From Fictibacillus arsenicus (GTDB taxonomy: Bacteria > Bacillota > Bacilli > Bacillales > Fictibacillaceae): a DNA stretch of 64,000 nucleotides. The stretch's first letter is position 1. Every line of letters begins with the position of its first letter. Below the pieces are notes generated by a model. The model ran no database searches. It saw only the letters and a program-made list of their open reading frames with translations, and had not been told where the DNA came from. Location of the stretch: the NCBI RefSeq assembly GCF_001999465.1, contig NZ_MQMF01000002.1, positions 1,178,001-1,242,000 of the forward strand, written 5' to 3'. Both the position numbers and the translations under genes were made by a program. This document shows positions 44,273 to 52,191 of the stretch, in pieces.

Positions 44273-45201
44273 TGAGGCTGCTTTGGAAACTGGTTCTCTT
44301 TTTACTGCTGTCTTTAACGGGAATAATTTTATTTACAGCATTGCCTGTTTTAATTTTTGATTATTCTATTTTAATGAACAACACTAGATTAATTGATACT
44401 GGCCAAATGACAAATAACTCTTTTTTAGTGAACTCTATTGTTTTTCAGCCTTTAGCTTATTGGGATCAAATCAAAACTACAGTTATTCAACTCATTGATA
44501 TAACGAACACCACTTTTTACAATAGTGGAATTAATAAGCCTTTGCTGCCCATATTAATGGAAGTATACCCACAATCGATTACTTTCTTAATAGGAGGACT
44601 TTTCTTAAGTTTATTTTTTGGCATTTCATTTACACTTCTCTATATGATTTTCCCTATTTTCGTCAGAAATTTTATTAAAAAGTGTATTCTAGCTATTGAG
44701 ACCCTGCCTGACGTTTTCGTTATTCTTCTCGTGCAATTGGCAGTTATATGGGTCTATAAAAATACTGGACTGCTTATGTTCAATATTGTAAATGTGTACA
44801 AGACAAAAGCTTATTTTCTTCCCACTCTTGCAATATCTATCCTTCCGACACTGTATGTTATTAAGTATCTAATATTAACCATGGAGGAAGAATCAACTAA
44901 GATATATGTGGAATTCGCAAAAGGAAAAGGACTTAAGAATATATACATTTTACTTGCTTATCTGTTGAAAAATACGGCAGCACAGCTGTTTGGCCAGCTA
45001 AAGAATATATTTTGGATTCTTCTTTCTAATTTGCTGATGCTTGAAATTATCTTTAATATTTACGGCATTACCCGATTCGTCGCGGATTATGGTGTAGAAA
45101 ACCCTCACCTTGCTGCAATCTGTTTAATCGCTATATTCCTGCCATTCTTTGTTCTCTTTGCAGCTGGAAGCTTATTGATAAAACGATTAGACCCTCGTTA
45201 A
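44269..45201 (+). CDS. ABC permease, OppB/DppB-like, orphan
   Basis: A 310-residue membrane protein with about six helices. The coupling loop is YVEFAKGKGLKNIYILLAYLLKN, and the C-terminal KRLDPR matches OppB-type permeases. The gene order (C-type before B-type) is the reverse of most opp/dpp operons. No ATPase or binding-protein gene is nearby; msmX (sugar class) follows after a terminator and its own promoter region, and is not an obvious partner. Substrate unknown. Confidence 0.78.
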   Translation: MMRLLWKLVLFLLLSLTGIILFTALPVLIFDYSILMNNTRLIDTGQMTNNSFLVNSIVFQPLAYWDQIKTTVIQLIDITNTTFYNSGINKPLLPILMEVYPQSITFLIGGLFLSLFFGISFTLLYMIFPIFVRNFIKKCILAIETLPDVFVILLVQLAVIWVYKNTGLLMFNIVNVYKTKAYFLPTLAISILPTLYVIKYLILTMEEESTKIYVEFAKGKGLKNIYILLAYLLKNTAAQLFGQLKNIFWILLSNLLMLEIIFNIYGITRFVADYGVENPHLAAICLIAIFLPFFVLFAAGSLLIKRLDPR

Positions 45202-45212
45202 ATAAACACCCT

Positions 45213-45253
45213 CATCCCTTTTTGTGCAGTTTGCATAAAGAGGGATTTTTATT
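45213..45253 (+). terminator. Terminator of the orphan permease pair
   Basis: ATCCCTTTTTGTGCA / TGCATAAAGAGGGAT arms (one bulge) with TTTTTATTTT. Confidence 0.78.
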
Positions 45254-45307
45254 TTGGGCAAGTCGTCCATTTACGCCCTTGTATTGAAAGCATAAACTTA
45301 AAACATC

Positions 45308-45322
45308 AAGAAAACGTTTACA
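45308..45322 (+). promoter_or_regulatory. Candidate cre (CcpA) site before msmX
   Basis: AAGAAAACGTTTACA differs from the consensus WTGWAARCGYWWWCW at one position. It lies 20 bp before the msmX start, so binding would block or roadblock transcription when preferred sugars are present (inference). Confidence 0.5.
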
Positions 45323-45341
45323 TCGGAAGGGGATTTTTAAA

Positions 45342-46439
45342 ATGGCAGAAATTAAGTTAAATAATATCGTTAAACGATATGACAACAAAGTAACAGCTGT
45401 ACATGACTTCAACCTTGATATTTCTGATAAAGAATTTATCGTATTCGTAGGTCCATCAGGCTGTGGTAAATCTACGACTCTTCGTATGATTGCTGGTCTT
45501 GAAGAAATTTCTGAAGGTGAGCTAGTAATCGACGAGCGCGTTGTAAACGATGTTGCACCAAAAGACCGTGACATCGCGATGGTATTCCAAAACTATGCAC
45601 TATATCCTCACATGAACGTATATGACAATATGGCATTTGGCCTTAAGCTGCGTAAGTTCAGCAAAGATGAAATTGATAAGCGCGTAAAAGAAGCAGCTCG
45701 CATTCTTGGTCTTGAGCAATACCTAGACCGTAAACCAAAAGCTCTTTCTGGCGGTCAGCGTCAGCGTGTTGCACTAGGACGTGCGATCGTTCGTGACGCA
45801 AAAGTATTCTTGATGGATGAGCCTTTATCTAACTTGGATGCTAAACTTCGTGTTCAAATGCGTGCTGAGATCACGAAACTTCACCAGCGTCTGCAAACAA
45901 CTACGATCTATGTAACGCATGACCAAACAGAAGCAATGACGATGGCAACTCGAATCGTTGTTATGAAAGACGGACGCATCCAGCAAGTTGGATCTCCAAA
46001 AGAAGTTTACGACACACCAGAAAACATCTTCGTTGGCGGATTTATCGGAAGTCCTGCAATGAACTTCTTAAACGGAACTTTAGAAGATGGTTCCTTTAAG
46101 ATCGGCGACACAAAGATCGCAGTTCCAGGAGGCAAGATGAAAATCCTTCAGGACAAAGGTTATGCAGGAAAAGAGATCGTTCTTGGTATTCGTCCTGAAG
46201 ATATTCACGATGAGCCTGTATTTTTAGAATCTTCTTCAAACACGAAGATCGATGCGAAAATCGATGTGGCTGAATTGATGGGTGCTGAAACTTTCCTTTA
46301 TTCAACAGTTAGTGGACAAGATTTCATCGCACGGGTTGATTCCCGTACGGATATCCGCAACGGACAAAGCATTTCTCTTGCATTCGATATGAACAAAGCA
46401 CATTTCTTTGATAAAGAAACAGAACTTCGCATTCGTTAA
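45342..46439 (+). CDS. msmX: MsmX, multi-sugar ABC transporter ATPase
   Basis: A 365-residue ABC ATPase with Walker A GPSGCGKSTT (about 37), signature LSGGQRQR (about 133), Walker B VFLMDEPLSNLDAK, switch His in THDQTEAM, and the C-terminal regulatory OB domain of UgpC/MalK type. In B. subtilis the stand-alone MsmX powers several oligosaccharide importers (known), and it has 365 residues. Monocistronic with terminator. Its codon choice looks strongly biased (many GTA, GAC, CGT), suggesting good expression. Confidence 0.93.
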   Translation: MAEIKLNNIVKRYDNKVTAVHDFNLDISDKEFIVFVGPSGCGKSTTLRMIAGLEEISEGELVIDERVVNDVAPKDRDIAMVFQNYALYPHMNVYDNMAFGLKLRKFSKDEIDKRVKEAARILGLEQYLDRKPKALSGGQRQRVALGRAIVRDAKVFLMDEPLSNLDAKLRVQMRAEITKLHQRLQTTTIYVTHDQTEAMTMATRIVVMKDGRIQQVGSPKEVYDTPENIFVGGFIGSPAMNFLNGTLEDGSFKIGDTKIAVPGGKMKILQDKGYAGKEIVLGIRPEDIHDEPVFLESSSNTKIDAKIDVAELMGAETFLYSTVSGQDFIARVDSRTDIRNGQSISLAFDMNKAHFFDKETELRIR

Positions 46440-46455
46440 TCAACAGGTATTTTTT

Positions 46456-46487
46456 AAAGCTCCTCTTACATGAGAGGGGCTTTTTTG
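46456..46487 (+). terminator. Terminator of msmX
   Basis: AAAGCTCCTCT / AGAGGGGCTTT stem plus TTTT. Confidence 0.85.
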
Positions 46488-46540
46488 TACTTCAACTAAG
46501 AGAAATTGCCCTAGACTGTCGAAATTTCTATAAACTTGTT

Positions 46541-46624
46541 ATTACCGTTTATATATTTCAAATTACCGTGAATAAAATCCAGATTACCGTGCATAAAAAA
46601 CGGATTACCGTGTATAAACCTCAA
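46541..46624. repeat. Phased 21-bp intergenic array E (core ATTACCGT)
   Basis: ATTACCGT starts at 46541, 46562, 46583 and 46604: exactly 21 bp each time. The three bases after it and an ATA are semi-conserved (ATTACCGTGnATAAA). The reverse complement of this core makes up array F at 60808. It lies between the msmX terminator and the next promoter. Confidence 0.88.
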
Positions 46625-46760
46625 ATCTGCAAAATCCCAGCACATAATACCTATTAAAAATTCCCTCCGAATAGCAATATTCCATAAAATTTTTCATAAT
46701 CCACTATATTCTTTTAAATCTCCTGTTATTTTTTTCTTTCTCGGGGAAAATGTTTAATGA

Positions 46761-46789
46761 TTGACGAAACAGAAAAGGGTTATTACAAT
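46761..46789 (+). promoter_or_regulatory. Sigma-A promoter of the amino-acid uptake pair
   Basis: TTGACG (46761-46766), 17-bp gap, TACAAT (46784-46789). A small palindrome CGGAATTATTCCG (46809-46821) sits between it and the ribosome site and could be an operator or RNA hairpin. Confidence 0.75.
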
Positions 46790-46836
46790 TAATTCTATAA
46801 AAATTGTCGGAATTATTCCGGCTAGGAGGACTTCAT

Positions 46837-47619
46837 TTGAAAAACACACTTAAATTTATGTTTGCGCTCGCTCTTTCAGCTATTCTTTTATCAGCATGCG
46901 GCACATCTGATGAATCTAAGGATAGCGGCTCTGATAAAGAAAAAAAAGTTTTAACGATCGGTACTGAAGCTACATATCCACCATTCTCTTACCGTGATAA
47001 GAAAACGAATGACATTACCGGTTATGACGTTGAAGTTGCGAAAGAAGTAGCAAAAAGACTTGATATGAAACCAAAATTTGTAGCGACAGAGTGGAAAAAC
47101 ATGTTTACATCACTCGACTCAAAGCGTTTCGATCTTGTCGCAAACCAAGTAACAATTACAGATGAAAGAAAACAGAAATATGTTTTCTCAGATCCATATA
47201 CTGTTTCAGGCGGTCAAGTAATCGTCAATAAAGACAACAATGATATTAAAAGCATCGATGATTTAAAAGGTAAAGTGGTTGGAACGACACAAGGCAGCAA
47301 CTATGCAGCAGAAGCTGAAAAAGCTGGAGCAAAAATAAAGTACTACAAAGGGATCGCACAAGTTCTAACTGACCTTGATGTTAATCGTGTGGATGCAGCC
47401 ATGAACGATCAGCTGTTCATCTTAACGGAATTAAAGAAAACAGATTATAACGTAAAAGCTGTAGGCGAACCTTTTAACAAAAATGAAATGGCATTTGCGT
47501 TCCGAAAAGACGATAAGGAGCTGTCTGAAAAGGTTAATAAAGCTCTTGAGGAAATGAAAAAAGACGGCACTTTAAAAGAGATCTCTGAAAAGTATTTTGG
47601 AGAAGATGTAAGTGAATAA
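46837..47619 (+). CDS. Amino-acid ABC transporter substrate-binding lipoprotein
   Basis: A 260-residue family-3 solute-binding lipoprotein. The TTG at 46837 lies seven bases after TAGGAGG and gives a signal peptide with lipobox LLSAC (Cys about 20). GTEATYPPFSYRD, ITGYDVEVAKEVAKRL and the end KKDGTLKEISEKYFGEDVSE resemble the cystine-binding TcyA/YckB group. Polar amino acid or cystine uptake is likely. It overlaps the permease gene by 8 bp. No ATPase gene follows. Confidence 0.85.
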   Translation: MKNTLKFMFALALSAILLSACGTSDESKDSGSDKEKKVLTIGTEATYPPFSYRDKKTNDITGYDVEVAKEVAKRLDMKPKFVATEWKNMFTSLDSKRFDLVANQVTITDERKQKYVFSDPYTVSGGQVIVNKDNNDIKSIDDLKGKVVGTTQGSNYAAEAEKAGAKIKYYKGIAQVLTDLDVNRVDAAMNDQLFILTELKKTDYNVKAVGEPFNKNEMAFAFRKDDKELSEKVNKALEEMKKDGTLKEISEKYFGEDVSE

Positions 47620-48265
47620 CCTCTCAGAAATTCTGATCAACTCCCTCCCTTATTTGCTGGAGGGAGCTGTTTTTACTATCCTCATCAGCTTATTTTCTAT
47701 CCTTGGAGCTCTTATCTTCGGACTCGTGATCGCCTTGTGCAGAATGTCTTCTAGCAAAATTCTTTCGGGGTTTGCCAAAGGGTATATTTCTTTTTTTAGA
47801 GGAACACCCTTATTAATTCAATTGCTGATTCTTTATAATGGATTTACATTTATCTATGTACCAGAGGGATGGCAAGCTGCATTAGCCGGTTTGATTCTCC
47901 ATTTTAGTGCGTATATCGCCGAATCTTATCGCGGTGCTATTCAATCCATTGAAAAAGGACAATGGGAAGCCGCTTTCTCATTAGGGATGACCAGATATCT
48001 GACATATAAAGAAGTCATACTGCCGCAAGCGTGGAGAATATCGATTCCATCTGTTTGGAATTCCTTAATCGATATTGTTAAAGCCTCATCTCTAGCATCA
48101 GTCATAACAGTCCCAGAATTAACCCTTATGGCAGATCAGATCAGTGCGTCACAGCTGATTGTATTGCCTGTGTTATTAGAGGCTGCGGTTATATATTGGA
48201 TCTTAACTTCTTTACTGGATGGTTTACGAGTTTTACTGGAACGACGCATTAAATTAAGTCAATAA
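47612..48265 (+). CDS. Amino-acid ABC transporter permease
   Basis: A 217-residue permease of the HisMQ/TcyB type with about five helices. The FFRGTPLLIQLLILY and EAAFSLGMTRYLTYKEVILPQAWRISIP motifs are diagnostic. Its operon ends without an ATPase gene, as in the B. subtilis yckAB pair (recalled), so an ATPase encoded elsewhere is needed. Confidence 0.87.
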   Translation: MNNLSEILINSLPYLLEGAVFTILISLFSILGALIFGLVIALCRMSSSKILSGFAKGYISFFRGTPLLIQLLILYNGFTFIYVPEGWQAALAGLILHFSAYIAESYRGAIQSIEKGQWEAAFSLGMTRYLTYKEVILPQAWRISIPSVWNSLIDIVKASSLASVITVPELTLMADQISASQLIVLPVLLEAAVIYWILTSLLDGLRVLLERRIKLSQ

Positions 48266-48302
48266 GCTTCATGTCCTTTAATAGGGATATGAAGCTTTTT
48301 TA
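48264..48302. terminator. Terminator between the permease and the zinc-ribbon gene
   Basis: AAGCTTCAT / ATGAAGCTT stem with extra TCC/GGG pairs, then TTTTTTT; may act both ways. Confidence 0.82.
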
Positions 48303-48548
48303 TGCCCATTCACCAATAAAAAACAGAACTTCCTGATGACAGGAATCACAATAAAAGACATGCGGACATTGACTGTCTTTAAAATCTGTCGGATAGCCAT
48401 CTTCCAGCTTCAGTTCATCCACTTCCATGTAAGGACTGTAATCATCAAAAAAATCACTTACTCTTCCCTGATCTTGGACAGCTCTTCCACATTCAGGACA
48501 GCGGACATTTATCGTTTGAAAGTTATTGCATATCGGGCACATTGCCAT
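48300..48548 (-). CDS. Small zinc-ribbon protein, unrecognised
   Basis: An 82-residue protein with CPIC and CPEC knuckles near the N-terminus (residues about 4-20), and a C-terminal CPHVFYCDSCH cluster: enough cysteines for one or two structural zinc sites. The middle is acidic. The ATG at 48548 has TAGGAG about eight bases upstream; the longer frame to 48614 runs into a SASP terminator. The function is unknown. Confidence 0.65.
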   Translation of the reverse strand: MAMCPICNNFQTINVRCPECGRAVQDQGRVSDFFDDYSPYMEVDELKLEDGYPTDFKDSQCPHVFYCDSCHQEVLFFIGEWA

Positions 48549-48577
48549 AATAATTACTCCTATTCGTACAGTCTTCA

Positions 48578-48604
48578 TAAAAAGGAGTGGATTACTCCAC
48601 CCCT
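48578..48604 (-). terminator. Terminator of the SASP gene
   Basis: On the minus strand GGGGTGGA / TCCACTCC stem followed by TTTTTA, 24 bp after the SASP stop. Confidence 0.78.
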
Positions 48605-48627
48605 TTACAGCCATGATTTGTATAGTG

Positions 48628-48819
48628 TTAGCGAGATCCGCCTAATTGTTGTTGTGCCATCGCAACTAAACGCTTCGTCATCTCCCCGCCGACTGAACCG
48701 TTAGCACGTGCTGTTGTATCTGGTCCAAGAGTTACACCGAACTCAGATGCAATTTCATACTTCATTTGATCGATAGCCTGTTGTGCACCAGGTACCACTA
48801 ATTTATTTCGTCTTGCCAT
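48628..48819 (-). CDS. Alpha/beta-type small acid-soluble spore protein
   Basis: A 63-residue DNA-binding spore protein. It has the family blocks [38 protein letters not shown]; the GPR protease site is in EIASEFG. It coats forespore DNA and protects against UV and heat; it is degraded on germination. A close sigma-G promoter match lies upstream and GGGGGTG precedes the ATG. Confidence 0.95.
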   Translation of the reverse strand: MARRNKLVVPGAQQAIDQMKYEIASEFGVTLGPDTTARANGSVGGEMTKRLVAMAQQQLGGSR

Positions 48820-48840
48820 TTTGTTTCACCCCCTTATTCA

Positions 48841-48870
48841 TATTGTGTTTCCTTCACAAATTCTGTATGC
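48841..48870 (-). promoter_or_regulatory. Sigma-G promoter of the SASP gene
   Basis: On the minus strand GCATA, 18-bp gap, CACAATA, matching the forespore consensus GHATR-N18-CATNHTA with one mismatch. It fits the SASP product. Confidence 0.7.
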
Positions 48871-48985
48871 GCGGCACCAGCTGGCAATTTATAGTGTTCT
48901 TCCCACACAAAAAGGATTTTTTCATTATTCGTTTGAATGGTTTATACTGAGTTATAGGAAGTTGAAACGAAACGAAGTTGGTGAA

Positions 48986-49297
48986 ATGATGTCGAATGAA
49001 CATGCAGTTGAAATGTTCCGTAAAACAATCCCTTTATTTCAAGCACTCGGCGACCCCGTCAGGCAAGATCTTGTTTTACTTTTAGCTGAAACAGAAAAAA
49101 TGAACGTAACAGATATAGCAAATCAATCTCCCATGTCACGTCCGACAGTTTCCCATCATCTAAAAATACTAAGGGTAGCTGGAATCGTTGGAACAGAAAA
49201 ACGAGGGAAAGAAATCTTTTACTTTTTAACGCTGGATCAAACAGTAGTGCAGCTTAAACAATTGATTAACATCATCGAACAAGAATGTATTTTATAA
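48986..49297 (+). CDS. ArsR-family winged-helix regulator
   Basis: A 103-residue protein: FQALGDPVRQDLVLLLAETEKMNVTDIANQSPMSRPTVSHHLKILRVAGIV is the ArsR HTH, with KEIFYFL in the beta wing. The metal site ELCVCDL of ArsR/SmtB is absent, so it is not a classic metal sensor. It starts at one of two adjacent ATGs (48986/48989) after GGTGA. It stands alone; the target is unknown. Confidence 0.82.
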   Translation: MMSNEHAVEMFRKTIPLFQALGDPVRQDLVLLLAETEKMNVTDIANQSPMSRPTVSHHLKILRVAGIVGTEKRGKEIFYFLTLDQTVVQLKQLINIIEQECIL

Positions 49298-49348
49298 AAG
49301 GTTCTTTATAAAAAATTGTCGGATTCTAGCTTATTTTTTTCTTTTTCT

Positions 49349-49495
49349 TCATTGATAAGTTTATTGGAGCGCAAGGTGCGAGACTCCTGCGGGACGAGCG
49401 GTCAGGTGGAGACTCCTGAACGCGCAAAGCGCGAGGAGGCTCACCGCACGCCCCGCGGAAAGCGAGCATCCTGGAGCGGAAATCAACCACTTTCA
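49349..49495 (-). repeat. GC-rich interspersed element, copy R4
   Basis: About 147 bp, in the opposite orientation to R1. Contains GCAAGGTGCGAGACTCCTGC, GGACGAGCGGTCAGGTG, GAGGCTCACCGCACGCCCCG, CGGAAAGCGAGCATCCTGGA and the GAAATCAACCACTTTC end. Confidence 0.9.
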
Positions 49496-49524
49496 AGAGC
49501 AACATAGTATACGAAAAAAGCCAT

Positions 49525-49566
49525 AATAAAAGCGACTCAGCTTATGCTGAATCGCTTTTATTTTTT
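49525..49566. terminator. Terminator of the aldehyde dehydrogenase gene
   Basis: AATAAAAGCGACTCAGC / GCTGAATCGCTTTTATT, 17-bp arms with one mismatch and loop TTAT. It overlaps the stop codon. Confidence 0.85.
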
Positions 49567-51075
49567 AAGCAGCTGTTTATAGAATGAACGTAACAGCTCT
49601 GCTTTTTGTTTGTTATTTGAAAAGTAAGCCTGGATCAGGGTTCGTACTTTATTATATTTATTCTGATAAGGATACCAGTTGATCTCTTTTTGCTTAAGTC
49701 CAGGATCTTTCATAACCGACATTTGACGGCTGAATGTGTATAATCCTTCATCTCCATGATATCTCCCGGTGCCGCTGCTCTTGACACCCCCAAACGGAAG
49801 ATGAGGATTTGCTACGGAAACAAGAACATCATTAATTACGGCGTTGCCTGTAACAAGTTTTGACGTAACGCGGTTCGCTTTTACGCTATCTTTTGTCCAG
49901 ACGCTTGCATTCAAGCCGAATTCTGTACTATTCGCTTTTTGAATCGCTTCTTCTTCTGTAGTAAAACCAATGACAGGCATTACAGGACCAAACGTTTCTT
50001 CTCTGACGATCTTCATATCTTCGGTGATATTTGTTAAGATCATCGGCTCGATATACATGCTTTCTCCCCATTTATCAGGGTGTTTACCTGTCAGAAGCAA
50101 TGCTCCTTTTTCAATGGCATCCAGTACATGTTCTCTTATGATCTCTTTTTGATTCTGGAATGTTAAAGAACCTACGTCCTCTCCCATCTTCAGCTTTTTC
50201 GTTTCCTCCACAAGAAGGTCTAGAAATTCTCCATGTACCGAGCTTTGAACATATACACGCTCCACTGACATACATACTTGGCCAGCGTTTGTAAAAGAGC
50301 CCCATATCGCACCATGAACAGCCCTTTTTAAAGGAGCATCATCAAATACAATCATCGGATCCTTTCCGCCAAGCTCCAGAGTGTATGGAATAAACCTCTT
50401 GCTTGCTTCTATTCCAATTTTTCTTCCCGTTTCTACTGACCCCGTAAAAAAAATACTGTCCGGCGTTCCAGAGACGAGTTCCTGCCCAAGTTCTTTGCCG
50501 CCGTGTGCAACTTGCAGCAGGTTTTTAGGCAGATTGATTTCCCTTGCGATTTTTTCTATTAACAAACCAATTGTAGGTGTCACTTCAGAGGGTTTTAAAA
50601 CCACTGAATTCCCTGCAATTAATGCTGATATAACTGGTGTCATGGAAAGCTGAAACGGATAATTCCATGGAGAGATAATTAAAACCGTTCCTAAAGGAAA
50701 ATAATCCACATAAGAAGATTTTCCAACAAAAAGAAGCGGTGTTGAAACTCTTTTGCGCTTTAATATTTTTGGTGCGCGCTTTTCATAATGCTGCAGAATA
50801 TCAATAACAGGCATTAGGTCTGCTGTCAAAGCTTCTGTCTTTACTTTTCCTGTTGCTGAACATATTTCTTCAACGATTTCATCCATATTTTCCAATAAAT
50901 AATGCTTCATCTTTGTTATAAAAGAAAGTCTCGTTTCCAAGGAGCGACTGGACCAAAACTTAAATGCAGCTGATGCTTTCTCATACATTTCAGGCACTTG
51001 CTGAATGTCTGTTTCAAGCCATTGATCGATCGTTTCACCTGTAGCAGGATGCTTTGCAATCAATACGTTTTTCAT
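49558..51075 (-). CDS. Aldehyde dehydrogenase (membrane-associated class-3-like)
   Basis: A 505-residue ALDH: ISPWNYPFQLSMTP, FTGSVETGRKIG, base Glu in LELGGKDP, nucleophile Cys in GQVCMSVERV. The C-terminal extension (about the last 45 residues, Lys- and aromatic-rich) and the lack of the usual GR-E-G end place it near coniferyl/fatty-aldehyde dehydrogenases rather than DhaS. The ATG at 51075 is seven bases after AAGGAGGT; the GTG upstream overlaps that site. Monocistronic; divergent from an SDR gene, which could act in the same aldehyde/alcohol pathway (inference). Confidence 0.85.
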   Translation of the reverse strand: MKNVLIAKHPATGETIDQWLETDIQQVPEMYEKASAAFKFWSSRSLETRLSFITKMKHYLLENMDEIVEEICSATGKVKTEALTADLMPVIDILQHYEKRAPKILKRKRVSTPLLFVGKSSYVDYFPLGTVLIISPWNYPFQLSMTPVISALIAGNSVVLKPSEVTPTIGLLIEKIAREINLPKNLLQVAHGGKELGQELVSGTPDSIFFTGSVETGRKIGIEASKRFIPYTLELGGKDPMIVFDDAPLKRAVHGAIWGSFTNAGQVCMSVERVYVQSSVHGEFLDLLVEETKKLKMGEDVGSLTFQNQKEIIREHVLDAIEKGALLLTGKHPDKWGESMYIEPMILTNITEDMKIVREETFGPVMPVIGFTTEEEAIQKANSTEFGLNASVWTKDSVKANRVTSKLVTGNAVINDVLVSVANPHLPFGGVKSSGTGRYHGDEGLYTFSRQMSVMKDPGLKQKEINWYPYQNKYNKVRTLIQAYFSNNKQKAELLRSFYKQLLKK

Positions 51076-51218
51076 GTTGCGCACCTCCTTTTATCAAAAT
51101 ATTCATACATCTTTTATCATACCTTTTTTTGGACTTAATGTTTATTTATTTCTTACAATGTGATAATATGTCGATATACTTAAACATATAAACATAAAAT
51201 AAAAGGAGTTAACCCTTC

Positions 51219-51995
51219 ATGAATAAAACTGTTTTAATTACCGGCGCTTCAAGCGGAATCGGATTAGAGTTTGCCTCACTTTTCGCTAAAGATGGCTATC
51301 ATCTTGTGCTTAATGCTAGAAACGAATCAAGACTTCAAGAGATCGCTAATGAGCTAAAATCCAAGTATGGCGTAAAAGTTACAGTTGCTGCAAAAGATTT
51401 AAGCAACCCTAATAGTGCAGATGAATTAACATCAGAACTTGCCTCTGCTGGAATGGAAGTAGATGTGCTGATCAATAATGCTGGATTTGCAGCATACGGA
51501 TCTTTTAATGAGACATCTTGGAAAGAAGAAAAAGATATGATCCAAGTAAATATTATGGCTTTAACAGCCTTAACAAAACAGCTTCTTCCCGGAATGATCA
51601 AACGCAATTCCGGAAAGATCTTAAATGTAGCCTCAATTGCTGCGTTTCAGCCTGGACCATTAATGGCTGTATATTATGCAACGAAAGCATATGTACTCTC
51701 ATTTTCGGAAGCTGTTAATTACGAACTAAGAAATACAAATGTGAGCGTAACGGCTCTTTGCCCAGGAGCTACTGCAACAAACTTTGAAAAAAGAGCAAAC
51801 CTTGAGTCATCAAGACTATTCCAATCAGGAGCTATGGATGCCCGTGACGTTGCGCTTGAGGGATATAAGGCTTTAAAGGAAAAGAAATCACTAGAGATTC
51901 CTGGCCTTAAAAACAAAGCTTTAGCTAATTTGGTTCGATTCCTGCCTCGAAAGTCCGTTTTAAAAATTGTTCATTATGTTCAAGATAAAAAGTAA
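51219..51995 (+). CDS. Short-chain dehydrogenase/reductase
   Basis: A 258-residue classical SDR: TGASSGIG (9-16), NNAG (86-89), catalytic Ser 139, Tyr 152 and Lys 156 (YYATK). NADP(H) binding is suggested by the Arg in LNARN after strand 2. The C-terminal tail is basic. It is similar to DltE-like / YqjQ-type oxidoreductases; the substrate is unknown. AAAAGGAG precedes the ATG. Confidence 0.88.
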   Translation: MNKTVLITGASSGIGLEFASLFAKDGYHLVLNARNESRLQEIANELKSKYGVKVTVAAKDLSNPNSADELTSELASAGMEVDVLINNAGFAAYGSFNETSWKEEKDMIQVNIMALTALTKQLLPGMIKRNSGKILNVASIAAFQPGPLMAVYYATKAYVLSFSEAVNYELRNTNVSVTALCPGATATNFEKRANLESSRLFQSGAMDARDVALEGYKALKEKKSLEIPGLKNKALANLVRFLPRKSVLKIVHYVQDKK

Positions 51996-52002
51996 AACTT
52001 CG

Positions 52003-52041
52003 CTAGGAACAGCTTGCTTTCAGGCTGTTCCTAGACTTTTA
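52003..52041 (+). terminator. Terminator of the SDR gene
   Basis: Perfect 11-bp arms CTAGGAACAGC / GCTGTTCCTAG with a short T run. Confidence 0.82.
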
Positions 52042-52083
52042 TATCGACAATATACAGTTCGAATTTAATCTTAATTTTATATC

Positions 52084-52119
52084 TTGAATGGCCGCATTCC
52101 TTTAGTGTAATATTACACT
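52084..52119 (+). promoter_or_regulatory. Promoter with overlapping 16-bp palindromic operator
   Basis: TTGAAT (52084-52089) and TAATAT (52108-52113) are 18 bp apart. The -10 lies inside a perfect palindrome AGTGTAATATTACACT (52104-52119), so a dimeric repressor binding there would block RNA polymerase. It would control the DUF2157/GDYXXLXY operon. Regulator unknown. Confidence 0.55.
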
Positions 52120-52191
52120 TATAGAGAATTTTTTAAAAATTAATCTGAATCCAGAAATACTTACATATACTTGTGGTGAGGTGGGGATAAG

